This document shows, one piece after another, positions 22,508-33,479 of a stretch of 64,000 nt of DNA. Source of the DNA: Datura wrightii (lineage: Eukaryota; Streptophyta; Magnoliopsida; Solanales; Solanaceae). How positions within the stretch are numbered: the first letter of the stretch is position 1; the number at the start of each line of letters is the position of its first letter. Both the position numbers and the translations under genes were made by a program. Location of the stretch: the NCBI GenBank assembly GCA_035772735.1, contig JASDFA010000004.1, positions 20,239,501 to 20,303,500 of the forward strand, in the 5' to 3' direction. Below the pieces are notes generated by a model. The model had not been told where the DNA came from, searched no databases, and saw only the letters and a program-made list of their open reading frames with translations.

Positions 22508-24017
22508 TGATGAAGGGCATACTTATACACTTCATAGACATATTTTTGCCCATACTTTACTATGTTTTGGGAATAAATTATGTGTGTTTGCATATGATTA
22601 TGTTATATATTTGTGAAATTACCTAACACACATGATGAGATGTTTTTAGGGCTTAAAATGATGAATTTGAAGGTATTTGAGGTTTATTGATCAAATGTGA
22701 AGAAGTGGGATTGAAGAATGCAAGGATTGAAAGTCGCACGAGGTTGGCACACAGCCATGCGAGGCAGAAGAACACTAGCGCTAGGCCAGGCACAGCGCGG
22801 CATCAGCAATGTCGCATGGTCAGGTGCGAGGCGCCCCAATATTAGCGCTATAGGCCTTGCGATGCGCAGCACATCCAGTGTTATGCCTAGCGCGCGACAG
22901 CCCTTGTCCCAGCACTACAGCAGGCATGCAACAGCCTTCTCCATCCGCGATAGCAGGCGCGAAGCAGTCCTCTCTTGGCGTAGTGGAGCATGTCACGTGG
23001 CAAGGGAATAACACACAGCTGGAATATGTTTCCTACTTAAACTAGGAAAAGGAATTTCAAGTCCAGTTAAATTCGTAAAGGAAAAAAAAGAAAAGAATCA
23101 ATCTACTACTATAAATACCCCTTTATTTTCGTGTAATAGGAAGGAAGTTTCATGTTGTTGTTTTTATGTCTTCAAGACTTGAAGTTTTGCAACAAGTTTT
23201 AGAGTAAATTTTAAGACGTGTGAGAAAACATATTTGAGATACAATTGTAATGTTCTTTCGAATTTTGTCTTAATCAAGTGAATTCTTCCTATCATTGTTG
23301 TAAGTATTAATTTTTTCTTTTATTTATGAATTCTATTAATTTACTTATAAACATGATAGGTCAAAACCACCACAACTAGGGTTGTGGGAACCATGACAAA
23401 TTAACTGATTCTTGAATGGAGTTTATGCCTATATTGTTTCTTCCTTCATTTTAATTGATTTTGAACAGTTGCAAATGTTATAATTTGCCTTATTCTTACT
23501 TACCAGACCAAGGAGATAATGAATGGAAAAAGGGATTATCAACGAAGATTTGAGGCTATGAACCCTCATCTAATAGCTTGACCTTATCCGGAAATAGCTA
23601 ATTCGATATCAAGGGTAAGGGTTAGTAAAGCATACACCCGTAGACGGATCAAGTTGCGTGGTGATAATCATCTAAAGAGGGAACCAACCATTTAAAATTA
23701 ACTTACCGATATTGCATGCTAAGCACTAGAATAGATCACTAGTATAAAATGCCTTGTGGTTATGAAGTCATGGGTAACACTTACCCTAGTTAATTGCGTT
23801 AATTTGAAATCAACCTTCACGTTCTCTCAACGACATTGTATGTTACTTTTTCTAAATTTTCCCCCCTCTTTGGAAATCATTAACTAAAAATTTAAGCACT
23901 AGTGTTCTTCTACATCCTTCCATATTCCCTATGGGATCGACCCCAACCTCTAGTTGGGTTCTTTACTAACAACGTCTGCTTCATACTTCCGAAGGAGGTG
24001 TGGTTTGAGCGTTATCA
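22508..24017 (+). mobile_element. SL2: solo LTR inside N2 gag
   Basis: It begins TGATGAAGGGCA and ends GCGTTATCA, 1510 bp. Flanks are CTGGT (22503-22507) and GTGGT (24018-24022), a target duplication with one mismatch. A TATA box lies at 23110. The end part has GGGATCGACCCCAACC, a box I recall from LTR ends of Athila-like elements. No internal region or second LTR remains, so it probably arose by LTR-LTR recombination. GGGCA (22515-22519) can pair with TGCCC (22547-22551). Confidence 0.85.
23110..23117 (+). promoter_or_regulatory. TATA box of SL2
   Basis: The octamer TATAAATA followed by CCCC, about 600 bases into the LTR. Confidence 0.5.
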
Positions 24018-24245
24018 GTGGTTAAGGTGCTTGTTTCGAGTGTAGGCAGCACGTACACATGCTTCGAGATTTTCCAGCTACAAGGTAGGATCAGGTTGGG
24101 GGCCGAGGCCCAGCTTCTAGTTCAGCAGCCCTTCCCCCACGCTCAGCACATCAGGGGGCATCTACTAGCACAGCTAGCGGTCAACATCAAAATAGATTTT
24201 ATGCTTTAGCTTCTCGTCAAGAGCAGGAGGTCTCCCCAGATGTGG
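24018..24245 (+). pseudogene. N2 gag C-terminus: second zinc knuckle
   Basis: After SL2 the frame resumes with GACFECRQHVHMLRDFP, the second Tekay zinc knuckle; the final C is now F (24030-24080). A Q/A/R-rich stretch leads towards the protease. Confidence 0.7.
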
Positions 24246-25050
24246 TCACTGGTATGTTGTGAGTCTTCCATATTGATGTATATGGTTTGTTAGATCCGGG
24301 GGATACCTTGTCTTTTGTGACACCATATGCGGCTAGAAGCTTCGGAGTCAGTCCCCATGTCTTGTCAGAACCCTTCTCAGTTTCCACTCCAGTAGATGAC
24401 TCAGTTATAACTAGACGGGTGTATAGAGGTTGCGCAATCTCAGTTCTTCATAAGGTCACTTCAGCAGACTTGATAGAGTTAGCCATGACCGATTTCGATA
24501 TTATTCTCGGCATGGATTAGCTATTTGCATGTTATGCTTCAGTTTATTGTAGAACCCGGTCAGTAGAGTTCACATTCCCGGGTGAGCCAGTATTAAAATA
24601 AAAGGGTAGTTTAGTTATTCCTGTAGGTCGACTCATTTCCTACCTTAAGGCCGGGAAGATGATTTCTAAGGGTTGCATATACCATTTAGTTAGGGTTAAG
24701 AACATGGAGTCTGAGATCCTGACCATTCAGTCAGTCCAAGTAGTATCTGAGTATCAAAAGGTCTTTCTTGATGATTTTCCAGGTGTCCCTCCTGAGCATT
24801 AGATTGATATCGGTATAGATCTTCTTCCCGACACGCAACCTATATCTATTCCGCCCTACAGAATGGCTCCGACCGAGCTAAAAAAGTTGAAGGATCAGTT
24901 GAAGGACCTATTAGATAAGGGCTTTATTAGGCCGAGTAAGTCTCCATGGGGTGCATCAGTGTTGCTTTTTCAAAAGAAGGACGGATCCCTTCGCATGTGT
25001 ATTGATTATTGGCAGTTGAATAAGGTCACCATCAAGAACAGGTACCCCTT
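24246..25050 (+). pseudogene. N2 protease and first part of RT
   Basis: The protease reads LLDPGDTLSFVTPYA; the catalytic motif is DPGD (24293-24304) where Tekay proteases have DSGA or DLGA, so it is inactive. It continues with LSEPFSVSTPV, VYRGCAISVL and FDIILGMD, then a stop. The linker PDTQPISIPPYRMAPTELKK leads to RT: IRPSKSPWGASVLLFQKKDGSLRMCIDYW, the fingers of RT. It breaks at NRYP (25050), where N3 was inserted; the next residues, PRIDDLFDQLQG, begin at 50148. Confidence 0.88.
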
Positions 25051-26921
25051 TGTAACACCCCGAAACTTTCCTAGACCAAATTCAGATATTGCATGAAAAA
25101 CCACAAGAAACCAGAAAATTTTCAATCTCAGACGACCCCTACAATGGACCGTTGGTGGAACCAACGGACTATTGTAAGTGTTCGTGGTTAGAAGCAGCCT
25201 TTCTTCGAGGGGAACAACGAGTCATAGGACGACCTATTGATTCCAACAATGGGCCATTCTTTCATCCGTTGAATCCCAACTCAGGGGTCTACCGGAGCCT
25301 TCCCCAAAACAACGGAAGCAAACAATGGCCTGTGGTAGCCTCCAACGAGCCATTATAACCACCCGTTGTTCAGTTCTAGAACCTAGCAGGGTGAACTACA
25401 AGGGCATACAACGGCCCGTTGTTGGAATCAACAAGTCGTTGTTATCACTCATTGTCTTACCAGTTCCAACGGGAGGTATCAATAGCCCGTTGTAACTTCC
25501 AACAGACGTTGTACCTAACCGTGGGTCACCCTTGTGAACCCAGAAACCACCGCTAGATTTAATGGGCCATCGTTTCAACCAACGATCCATTCTGAGGCCC
25601 AACGATGAGAAAGATTCCTATACGTTTCTAGGGGGTGTTGTTCATCTACATCTATCCCAATGAGCCGTCTATCGAATCGTTGCAATTGATGTTCTGTCCT
25701 AAAAGAGAAGGAAAAGATCTTTGGTTCCTGTTAGCCAGATTTCAATTCTAGTTCCAGGGTTACTTTTGTAATTTTCCACCTTTTTAATACCTAAACCATG
25801 TCGTTTTAGGGTCACTTAGGAGGGAGAGAAAGGGATAGAATGACATTCCCCCTTCACTTTCACTCATCCTCTCAAAAATCATAGCATAGAAATAGACAGG
25901 GAGTTTAGAGCAGAAGCTAGGGAAAACGTCAATCTACTCAGTTTTCTCTGAAATTATCACCAGAGTTTCTTCTACAAGTATGTGGGAATTCAACAAGGAG
26001 GTTGTTCTCCCCTTGTGTCCCCTAAAACTCTTTCCCTGTTCACTATCAGTTCTATCCCTAAGTTTATCGAAAGTAAAGATATTGTTGTCATACCTTGAAT
26101 AATTCATGTGGAACTCTAATTTATGTTCGTTGTAGCTAATTTCCACTAGCTTGTGATCAAAATGATTCTTTTTCCATCAATTTACAAATTCATCCCTAAC
26201 TTTTGAAAAAGTCAAAAATTAGAATTCTACTTAAGCTTTGAATTCTTGAGAATTGTTTGCATCTTTCAGAGTTAGGGGCTTCTATAATGCTTGTATGTGT
26301 TTAAAAACTCAGCTACTGGTATGATATTTAGATTTAGTCAGAAAGCCTATATACTTTGTATCTTCTCAAAATTATTAGTTTAGCTTCAGTCAAAGTACTA
26401 GAATATTCAGTGTTAGTATGAAACGTCAGTCTAGTCTCAGTCAGATTTTAGCAGCCTCCGGGTTGACCAGAATAATGTCGCTGATCATTCTAACTATAGA
26501 ATTTCTCGTGTGCTAGTAGTACCTCCTAGATATCATAATTAGAATTCAGTTATTGGTCGACTAGGCAGTCATGACATTTCGAATATATAGCTCTGGCTTG
26601 CCCCAGGACCCCAGCTCTGACATTTCTTTCAGTCATTTATTAGTTTCAGTTAGACTTAGAGTGAGTTGAGGGTTTGTCCAAGCAACTCCTCAATTAGATG
26701 GCTTTCATACCATACTTGGTTTTCGATTTGTTTTCAGATATTTTAACTCGCTATTTTAGGTCCTTAAATTTTAAAAGAAAATGCTTTGATTTTATTATTT
26801 TAAATTTTTGTTGTGCATGTTTACTCAAAATGCTAGTGAATTATAAACCAGGGGTTGAGTTGGGGCCACTTGTGGCTTCAAGTTTCGAGTTACGTTTAGG
26901 GTGTAGGCTTGGGGTGTGAAA
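25051..26921 (+). repeat. N3 5' LTR with internal deletion
   Basis: It starts TGTAACACCCC and ends TGAAA where the 3' LTR has TGACA. About 0.8 kb, matching 49046-49842 of the 3' LTR, is missing near 26610-26625, including the conserved GTACT and CATGATAC region. The U3 words CAACGGCCCGTTG, CAATGGGCCATT and CAACGAGCCATT occur at 25140-25610. By eye it differs from the 3' copy by about 10% over the first 160 bases. Confidence 0.88.
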
Positions 26922-26925
26922 ACCT

Positions 26926-26937
26926 TTGTATTAGAGT
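26926..26937 (+). promoter_or_regulatory. N3 primer-binding site, decayed
   Basis: TTGTATTAGAGT stands where N2 has TGGTATCAGAGT. Its position, five bases past the LTR end, fits. Confidence 0.7.
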
Positions 26938-27580
26938 GCTAGGTTTAGAGTATCCTTGTGTCACGCCCCGCCTTGGGGGGTATGACTTGCACCTGGTGCC
27001 CTACTAGGACATGAACTACTAGACTGCTGAGCCTAAGCACCTCTAGTGCCTGGCTGGCTCTAACTCTAATTCATGGGATCAACGGGCTATATAACGACTT
27101 TAAATACATCCTTCGGTCGACTAGGCCAATAGCCACATGTACAACAACAACAGCTAACCTGAATCGCATCAATATAAGGGAACCTATGCGGGCCGACAAG
27201 GCCACTATGTTTTCTAGTTACTTTTGAATCAAGAAAACAGGAGCTAAATTGCTACGTGACCGACAAGGTCACCACTACAAACTGAATAAGTCCTCACACT
27301 GTAATCATAAATAAACTAAGATATACACACGACCTCACATGACCGGTACAGCTAACCACAGGGAATATACAATCTGCAAGCCTCTAAGAATACTGATAAT
27401 ATGGTTGGGACAGGGCCCCGACCTACCCATACTGTACAACAAAAGAAAAGGGATAAAATTCTAGCTATCTAGCTCCAGATGACTGGAGCTGATGACTCTG
27501 TGTTCTGGCCGGAACCACGAAGGGTCGGCTCCTCGTATATGAGTACCTGCAGGCAAGTAATGCAGCACCCTAACGAGCGT

Positions 27581-27597
27581 CAGTACCACTGGTACTG
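27581..27597 (-). other. Hairpin in N4 3' LTR
   Basis: CAGTACCACTGGTACTG makes a 7-bp stem with a 3-base loop. The 5' LTR copy at 40671-40687 has lost only the last pair, and there an ACGCCC/GGGCGT stem at 40655-40670 adjoins it. Confidence 0.65.
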
Positions 27598-29284
27598 AGT
27601 ATGCAAAGAAAAAACTGGAAAATAACCGAAGACAAGTAATATAACTTATGGTACTAAAATAGAAAGAAAGAGACTGTAACTGACTGAAGGTATGCGTTTA
27701 AGACTGTCCTTAACTATGCTGAAAGGAGTAGGAGTCATACCTAGAAATGTAGCATTCTACTGTCGATCTATTCATATCTAGCATAACATGGCATAATATA
27801 TCATAACATAACATAGCATAGCACACATAAACCTTACTCGGCCCCCATAAGCCGTGAGGTACAACCAACACGCAATCTATACCCCTGCCCCGGTCATCCC
27901 ATCTCCCATAGTAACTACAAGCATCCTGTCGATCCCTTGGTTATGCACTTGGGCTTACTGAGCCCCTGACTATAATTGTACCTGAGCCCAGAGGACTCCT
28001 AAATCAACACCCCGGGCGTACCCGCTCGACGGGGGTGTATAAAAGCTGACCAAGGCAAAATATAGGGAGACCGATATCCCATCTTCGTCCCCTGGGGGAC
28101 GGCATGCCACTCCATAGAGAGACGTATCCTCACCCTCTGGCGGACGAGTCGATACATCTATTAACAATGGGGCGGTCATGAATGCTAGGTAATCCAACCC
28201 CAAAACAATACAGTCAAGTCTCAACTAGTAATACTAACTGCGTATACCACATGCTGAAACTAGTGATAGTAATATGTATGTATATACCACATGTTGAATC
28301 TAATGACAGTGTTATGTATGTATTTAATACAAGCTGAGACTGATAATGGTATATATATAACCTTCTGTCATACTTTGCTGAGTCTAATACTGAACAAGAT
28401 ATAATTGTTCTGCTGAGAATCATGTTGTATAACTGGGTTTCATAGTAAACATGATTTACTACTTCTAACATGTTTTCTAAACTTCATATTAGGATATTGT
28501 TCTATTTTTTAAATACTTTATGGGAACTTATATTGCTTTACTAAGTTTCGACTGAACACGATAATACCCTAACATATTTTACTAAATCACATACTGGGCA
28601 TGCTGTACTATTTCTGACACTTTCTACTAGAATTTATATCGTGCTAGTAAGTTTCACGCTATACATGACATGATGCTTCCAACATCGTATTAAAATTTAT
28701 ACTAAGCATAATATGCGACATCTGAGACATTCTACTGGCACTTGAGCTATGTTACTATACCGGAACTACTAGCTTGCCGAAGAAACTGGCTTTACATACG
28801 TTGTCTGTTAACTTCGGAGTATCTGGCGTAACTCGGCTAATTCTCAGTTATTTCTTCCAACTGCATTCATATGTATGGCAATTAGAACTAAATTCACCGA
28901 TATTCTAGAGGAAAATACTACTGTGAATATATAGGTAGCCCAAACTTTGACTCATCGAGAAACGACCGAGAACTTGCTATTTCTCGAATGTCCAGAAGGG
29001 AGAGATGCTCACTTTAGGGATAGAAGTATATTGGCACTAATTTGGAGCAATTTCACATACCTTAGCTCGGTAGGACGACGATTCGCCGGCCGAATTTCAC
29101 AAAACTAACTACGTAGGAATGTTCTCTGCAGCTTTATACTATGGTATCTGGAGTTAATTTGAGTTTGAACTGCGTTTGACGGCATATTCGGATGAATATT
29201 TACCTCAAACCCTCGTTTCCCTCTGTCTCAAGTCATTTTCTTGAAATTAAAAGTAGGAATTGAAATAAAAACAAAAGTGAGGGG

Positions 29285-29292
29285 TTTATATA
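29285..29292 (-). promoter_or_regulatory. TATA box of N4 3' LTR
   Basis: The minus strand has TATATAAA about 20 bases downstream of the two 33-bp units. The 5' LTR has it at 42374-42381. Confidence 0.55.
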
Positions 29293-29309
29293 CTTGGGCC
29301 TGGATAGGG

Positions 29310-29375
29310 CCTCCATGACACGCTGCTATTGCGGAGGCCCTCCCTCCATGGCACGCTGCCATCGCGGAGGGGTTC
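29310..29375 (-). repeat. 33-bp minisatellite units in N4 U3 (3' LTR)
   Basis: Two units with a period of 33 bases each carry, in sense, CTCCGCRAT, about six bases, then a GTGYCATGGAGG arm. The 5' LTR has the equivalent at about 42398-42460. The unit matches the N5 minisatellite. Confidence 0.75.
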
Positions 29376-29518
29376 TGCTCTGGCTTCTCCCGCAGTGGTT
29401 CGGTGCAATGTTCATCTGATCTTCCCCCAGGCCCTTTCCTAGGATGTATGGCATTCTAAAACTCTTGACCAATATACGAATAGGCCATCTACATGTCGAG
29501 AATTTACGGGGTGTAACA

Positions 29519-29551
29519 TCCTCCCCCCTTAAGAACATTCGTCCTCGAATG
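29519..29551 (-). promoter_or_regulatory. N4 purine tract and CATTCGAGGACGAATG palindrome
   Basis: The minus strand reads CATTCGAGGACGAATG (29551-29536), then AAGGGGGGAGGA (29530-29519), directly before the 3' LTR. The same pairing occurs in N3 (47556-47589) and in decayed form in N2. Confidence 0.8.
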
Positions 29552-29978
29552 TGAACTTCTACTTTCAAGAAGTTAAACTTACTTGACTTATTCTAGAAAA
29601 ATTTTGGTAGAGTCTCCCCTGTATTATGGACTATCTCAAAAATCTGAAATATAGAAAAGTCCAATACAGGTACTCCACATAATACTATAGCATTCATCAT
29701 GTAAAAGACTAGAGTCGACTATCTCATTTATACACATAATATAAGGCATTTGATAAGATAACAATACTAACATACCTCTTGACTGACTAGGCCTGAAACA
29801 AGTGAGGGTATCTGATTTTCATATCTTCCTCTGCTTCCCACGTCATCTCTTCTCGGTTCCTATTACGCCACAGTACCTTGCCAGCAGCGATATCTTTAGT
29901 TCTCAATCTACGAATCTGTCTGTCTAGTACGGCCACTAGAACCTCTTCATAGGTCACCTCTTCCGTAACCTAGACATC
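29552..29978 (-). other. N4 sequence between integrase stop and purine tract
   Basis: The part near 29830-29978 still reads as a chromodomain-like tail in another frame (for example VLWRNR on the minus strand). Nearer the LTR I see no gene. Confidence 0.45.
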
Positions 29979-30395
29979 CTAGACTGGGACAACTCTGGAG
30001 GGGTCTCCTATGTACTTTCTTAGCATAGATACGTTGAAAACTGGATATATGGACTCTAATTCTGGAGGCAAGTTCAACTCGTATGCCACTTGACCTATTC
30101 TTCGGCGAATCTGATAAGGCTCAACAAATCTCTGGCTGAGCTTACCCTTCTTACCGAATCTCACCACACCCTTCAACAATGAAATATTCAAGAATACCCA
30201 GTCATTAACATTAAATTCCAAATTTCTGCGTCGTACATCAGCATACTATTTCTGGCGGCTCTTAGAAGTCAGTAACGGTTCTCTGATAAGCTTTACTCTT
30301 TCTTCTGACTAATGAATAATATCTGGCCTAATCAATGCTGATTCTCCTACCTCAAGCCAACCGACTGGAGATCTACACTTTCGTCATGCCTGGGT
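29979..30395 (-). pseudogene. N4 integrase C-terminal part
   Basis: From about 30390 the minus strand reads CRSPVGWLEVGESA, then the open frame (30221-29979) has NVNDWVFLNISLLKGVVRFGKKGKLSQRFVEP and RRRIGQVAYELNLPPEL, the C-terminal domain of Tekay-like integrases. Directly upstream (30430-30395) the sequence is HHARYSLHPG, from the zinc-binding N-terminus. About 900 bases of core with the catalytic D, D and E are therefore deleted, and the two ends are joined out of frame. Confidence 0.8.
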
Positions 30396-30710
30396 GGAGA
30401 GAATAGCGGGCGTGATGTGCCTCACTCATAATCTGTTGGTGAAGCCCTGAAATATCTGGAACACAAAGGCGGTCTTTACATCACAACACTTCCTCCTCAA
30501 TTACCTGAAAATCCGGAGTTTTTTTCCTTGCTGAACTCTGTCCTTAAGCTGAACCAGGTGAGGATCCTCATACTGTCGTTCCTTTGCTTTGACAACTAAC
30601 GACGGCACAGCGGAGTTCTGAATTATCGCTTTGTTGTCCTCTATTTCTGCTACATGAATGGCTAAACTGGCTAACTAGTGTATTTCTCAGGCCAATTCCC
30701 ACTGTTTGGG
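30396..30710 (-). pseudogene. N4 RNase H-integrase linker and zinc-binding remnant
   Basis: Downstream of RNase H the minus strand can be read with stops through a K/Q-rich linker and CVPDISGL-like remnants to HHARYSLHP. It ends at the integrase core deletion near 30395. Confidence 0.6.
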
Positions 30711-31130
30711 CTACAAATACGCCAAACTCCCCATAGACTTACGGCTAAGGGCATCTGCTACTACGTTGGCTCTTCTTGGGTGATACATAGTATTTACATC
30801 ATAATCTTTCAACAACTCCAACCAGCAACACTGCCGCAATTTCAACACTTTTTGGGTGAAGATATACTGTAGGCTTTTATGATCAATGAAAATATCCACA
30901 TGAATGCAATAAAAGTAATGTCCCCATATCTTTAGGGCGTGGATCACTGCGGCTAGTTCCAGGTCATGGGTAGGATAATTCTTCTCGTGTTTCCTCAGCC
31001 GCCTAGATGCATAAGCAATTACTTTACCATGCTGCATGAACACACATCCTAACCCAATATCCAAAGCGTCACAATAAACTGCATAACCCTCCGTACCTTC
31101 TGGCAATGCTAACACTTGGGCAGAGGTCAA
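30711..31130 (-). pseudogene. N4 RNase H
   Basis: The open frame of 139 codons reads LALPEGTEGYAVYCDALDIGLGCVFMQ, ASRRLRKHEKNYPTHDLELAAV, HALKIWGHYFY, IFIDHKSLQYIFTQ and RRANVVADALSRKS. This is the full RNase H pattern with the catalytic D at YCDA and the E of LELA. It would remove the RNA template during reverse transcription. It is fused on the N side to RT remnants in another frame. Confidence 0.88.
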
Positions 31131-31480
31131 CCTGTCTTTTAATTCCTGGAAACTCTGCTCAAATGCCTCCGTCCACTGAAACTTACTACTTTTTGTATCA
31201 GTTTAGTCAAAGATGGCGCTATGGTGGAGAATCTCTTAACAAATCTTTGGTACCCTGCTAATCCCGGGAAACTGCATGCTTCGGTCGGAGTGGTAGGTCT
31301 GGGCCCTATTTTTACTGCGTCTATTTTCTGTGTATCTATCTGTATACCAACCTTCGACACGATATGACCAAAAAGACTACTAAATTCAGCCAGATTCATC
31401 TTTAGAGAAATTGGCATGTAATTGACGGTCATACTGATTTATCACACCAGAGAAACTGACAAGTAATCTCTCTGTATAGC
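31131..31480 (-). pseudogene. N4 reverse transcriptase, thumb part
   Basis: The frame at 31432-31139 has AEFSSLFGHIVSKVGIQID, TQKIDAVK, GLAGYQRFVKRFSTIAPSLTKLIQK, the thumb and connection of Ty3 RT. The region just upstream reads RQLHANFSK-like in a second frame. The palm with its catalytic DD pair is not seen; further upstream the sequence is unrelated. Confidence 0.8.
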
Positions 31481-33018
31481 TAGAGCTTATTTGGCCTTTT
31501 GGTCGCATGCTAATGCGACTCACTGCTAGGATAATCTGTATGTCTGTCTGCACACCATGTGCATGTATCTGAGCAGAGGTTCCTGATAATGATCATGATC
31601 TCTAATAATATGACTGAATAATTGTGAATAACTAAATAGCTGGGTTGAATGACCCGAATGCTGCAGTAGTCTAACAATGCTCTAAATGTCCTACTCGGAC
31701 ATTTGTAGCTCATGCATAGCTGCGGAGTTAGGGACAGCTAAATGCTTTGTTCTTCTAATTGAACAACTGTAGGGCTGGGCTTAGTCGGGCTTACTTTCAG
31801 GCGATCAGTCCCCGAATCTTCATAGGGAACCTACCGATTTCCTTGTCTTAGTAAACACTGTGCTAGCAGAGTACTTCCAATTTCTTATGCTTGGTTCGTA
31901 AGCACTCGGATCTATGTTCTAGGAAATTCTAGGTCTTATGAGCAATTCTGTAAAGACTGGCCTTCTCCTAAAACTCAGTATCTGAATATTTTACGAGAAC
32001 CGGTTGGGGTACTAGTTCGTCACTGACCATTGATGTGGACTCCTCCTTGGGGTACTCACGATTTTGTTTGACTGGGATGATTGGTTGACTTGCGGGGTTT
32101 TCTACATGATAATTGCTAGGTTGACTAAGGCTGACTCTCACCTACAAGGCTGGGAAAGCAATGTACAACTACTTAACATGTTGGAGAATCCTGGTGTTAC
32201 TAACCTCTGAAATATGCTTAGTCGGTTTCTATCACATATTGGAGCATCCTGGTGTTACCAACCTCTGAAATATGCTTAGTCGGTTTCTATCCCTGGTTCT
32301 GGTATATTCAGTCACATTAATGATCTTTAGGGATGCTCCCCTGCCAATACAAGCGCTAGTTGGTCGTTAGACCGTCTAACAGCGCCCGTATCATCTAACT
32401 ACCTAATTCAGACTACTAACTCTTGTGAGCTTCTGAAGTCTAGATCTGGCAACAAGCATGTAAGTCCATTAACTCAATAAACTGGGAATTGAGGAAGTTT
32501 CTATGGCTTCATACGTGAATCACACTTACCTGCCCCCTTGTTGGCGAGGGGTCTTGCAGTACGATCTACCTGTGTGACTGTAACCCCTATTGACAACTAC
32601 TCACATCATATATGGCATGTGTATATAAACATATAAACAACTATGTACCATACATACTAGATTTTTTGTAGCAATACGTAATATCTGACATGCTTTACTA
32701 AATTTCATACTGCACATGATATACTACTTCTACAGTCTAATAATATCTCCTATCCTTTCGTACCATTTCATTGGATTGTTTGTCCCATTCTGGAAGCAAC
32801 AACCAAACGCATTTTAGCTATGATCTGCTATTCAAAATTTTGCCACTCTTACAACGTGGGGTCAACATTCGAACCTTATGGCCTTACTTGGTATTATATT
32901 AAGGGCCCGTGACTGTCTGCTGGGCCTGATCTCCATGTCGTACTGGATTAGAGTCTATGTGTCAGCAGTCTCTTAACTTCCCCCTAGGCGGACATACCGT
33001 AACATTCTGTACTATAAT
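31481..33018. other. N4 internal sequence without recognisable gene
   Basis: No Ty3 protein can be followed in any frame. A direct repeat of about 53 bases with a period of 58 lies at 32181-32291. This may be deletion-scrambled N4 sequence or another old insertion. It continues beyond N5 at 38891. Confidence 0.45.
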
Positions 33019-33272
33019 CTTACTAATCGTGGGCAAAATAGCATGCTCAAGTGATACTTTATAACTTAGTTTTTCCTTATTTATCTATTTATTTATATAC
33101 ATTCTCATGTGTTTTTATGTAAATGTGAATATGTATTAACCCACATGATTAGTCCTTGTTTTTGAAGGTAAATAAAGCATTGGAGGAACCAATCTATGAT
33201 TTGGTGAAGTGGAGGAATGATATCAGGAGCGAAACACCAAAGTTGGAATAAATTGGGAAATTTCCAAAGTGC

Positions 33273-33430
33273 TTCCGCGATACCTCCGTGTCACAGACGC
33301 AGTGCTCCGTGATACACACCGTGTCACGGAGGTAATGCTCCGCGATACACACCGTGTCAAGGAGGTAGTGCTCCACCATACATACCGTGTCACGGAGGCA
33401 GTGCTCCGCGAAACACTCTGTGACACGGAG
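33273..33430 (+). repeat. 33-bp minisatellite in N5 5' LTR, about four units
   Basis: Each unit has CTCCGCGAT, seven bases (ACACACC), GTGTCACGGAGG and a five-base tail. CTCCG and CGGAG can pair. The 3' LTR has about two fewer units (37756-37850). Since 33 is a multiple of 3, the repeat gives 11-residue repeats in short chance frames on both strands. Confidence 0.85.
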
Positions 33431-33471
33431 CCATTCCACGACAGGCACAATTTTGCACAATTCACATTTAC

Positions 33472-33479
33472 TATAAATA
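33472..33479 (+). promoter_or_regulatory. TATA box of N5 5' LTR
   Basis: TATAAATA followed by GG, about 42 bases after the minisatellite. The 3' LTR copy is at 37892-37899. Confidence 0.6.

Larger units (their letters stand above)
26959..29518 (-). repeat. N4 3' LTR
   Basis: The plus strand reads TGTCACGCCCCG at the left and GTGTAACA at the right. In sense direction U3 has two 33-bp units with CTCCGCGAT (29310-29370) just before TATATAAA (29292-29285). Tandem hairpins follow, CAGTACC/GGTACTG at 27581-27597. A minus-strand frame of 84 codons (28224-27970) is matched by one in the other LTR. Confidence 0.9.

Noticed and set aside
22718..23045. Cluster of 60-97 codon frames on both strands
   Set aside because: They fall in the GC-rich part of solo LTR SL2; the same composition effect.
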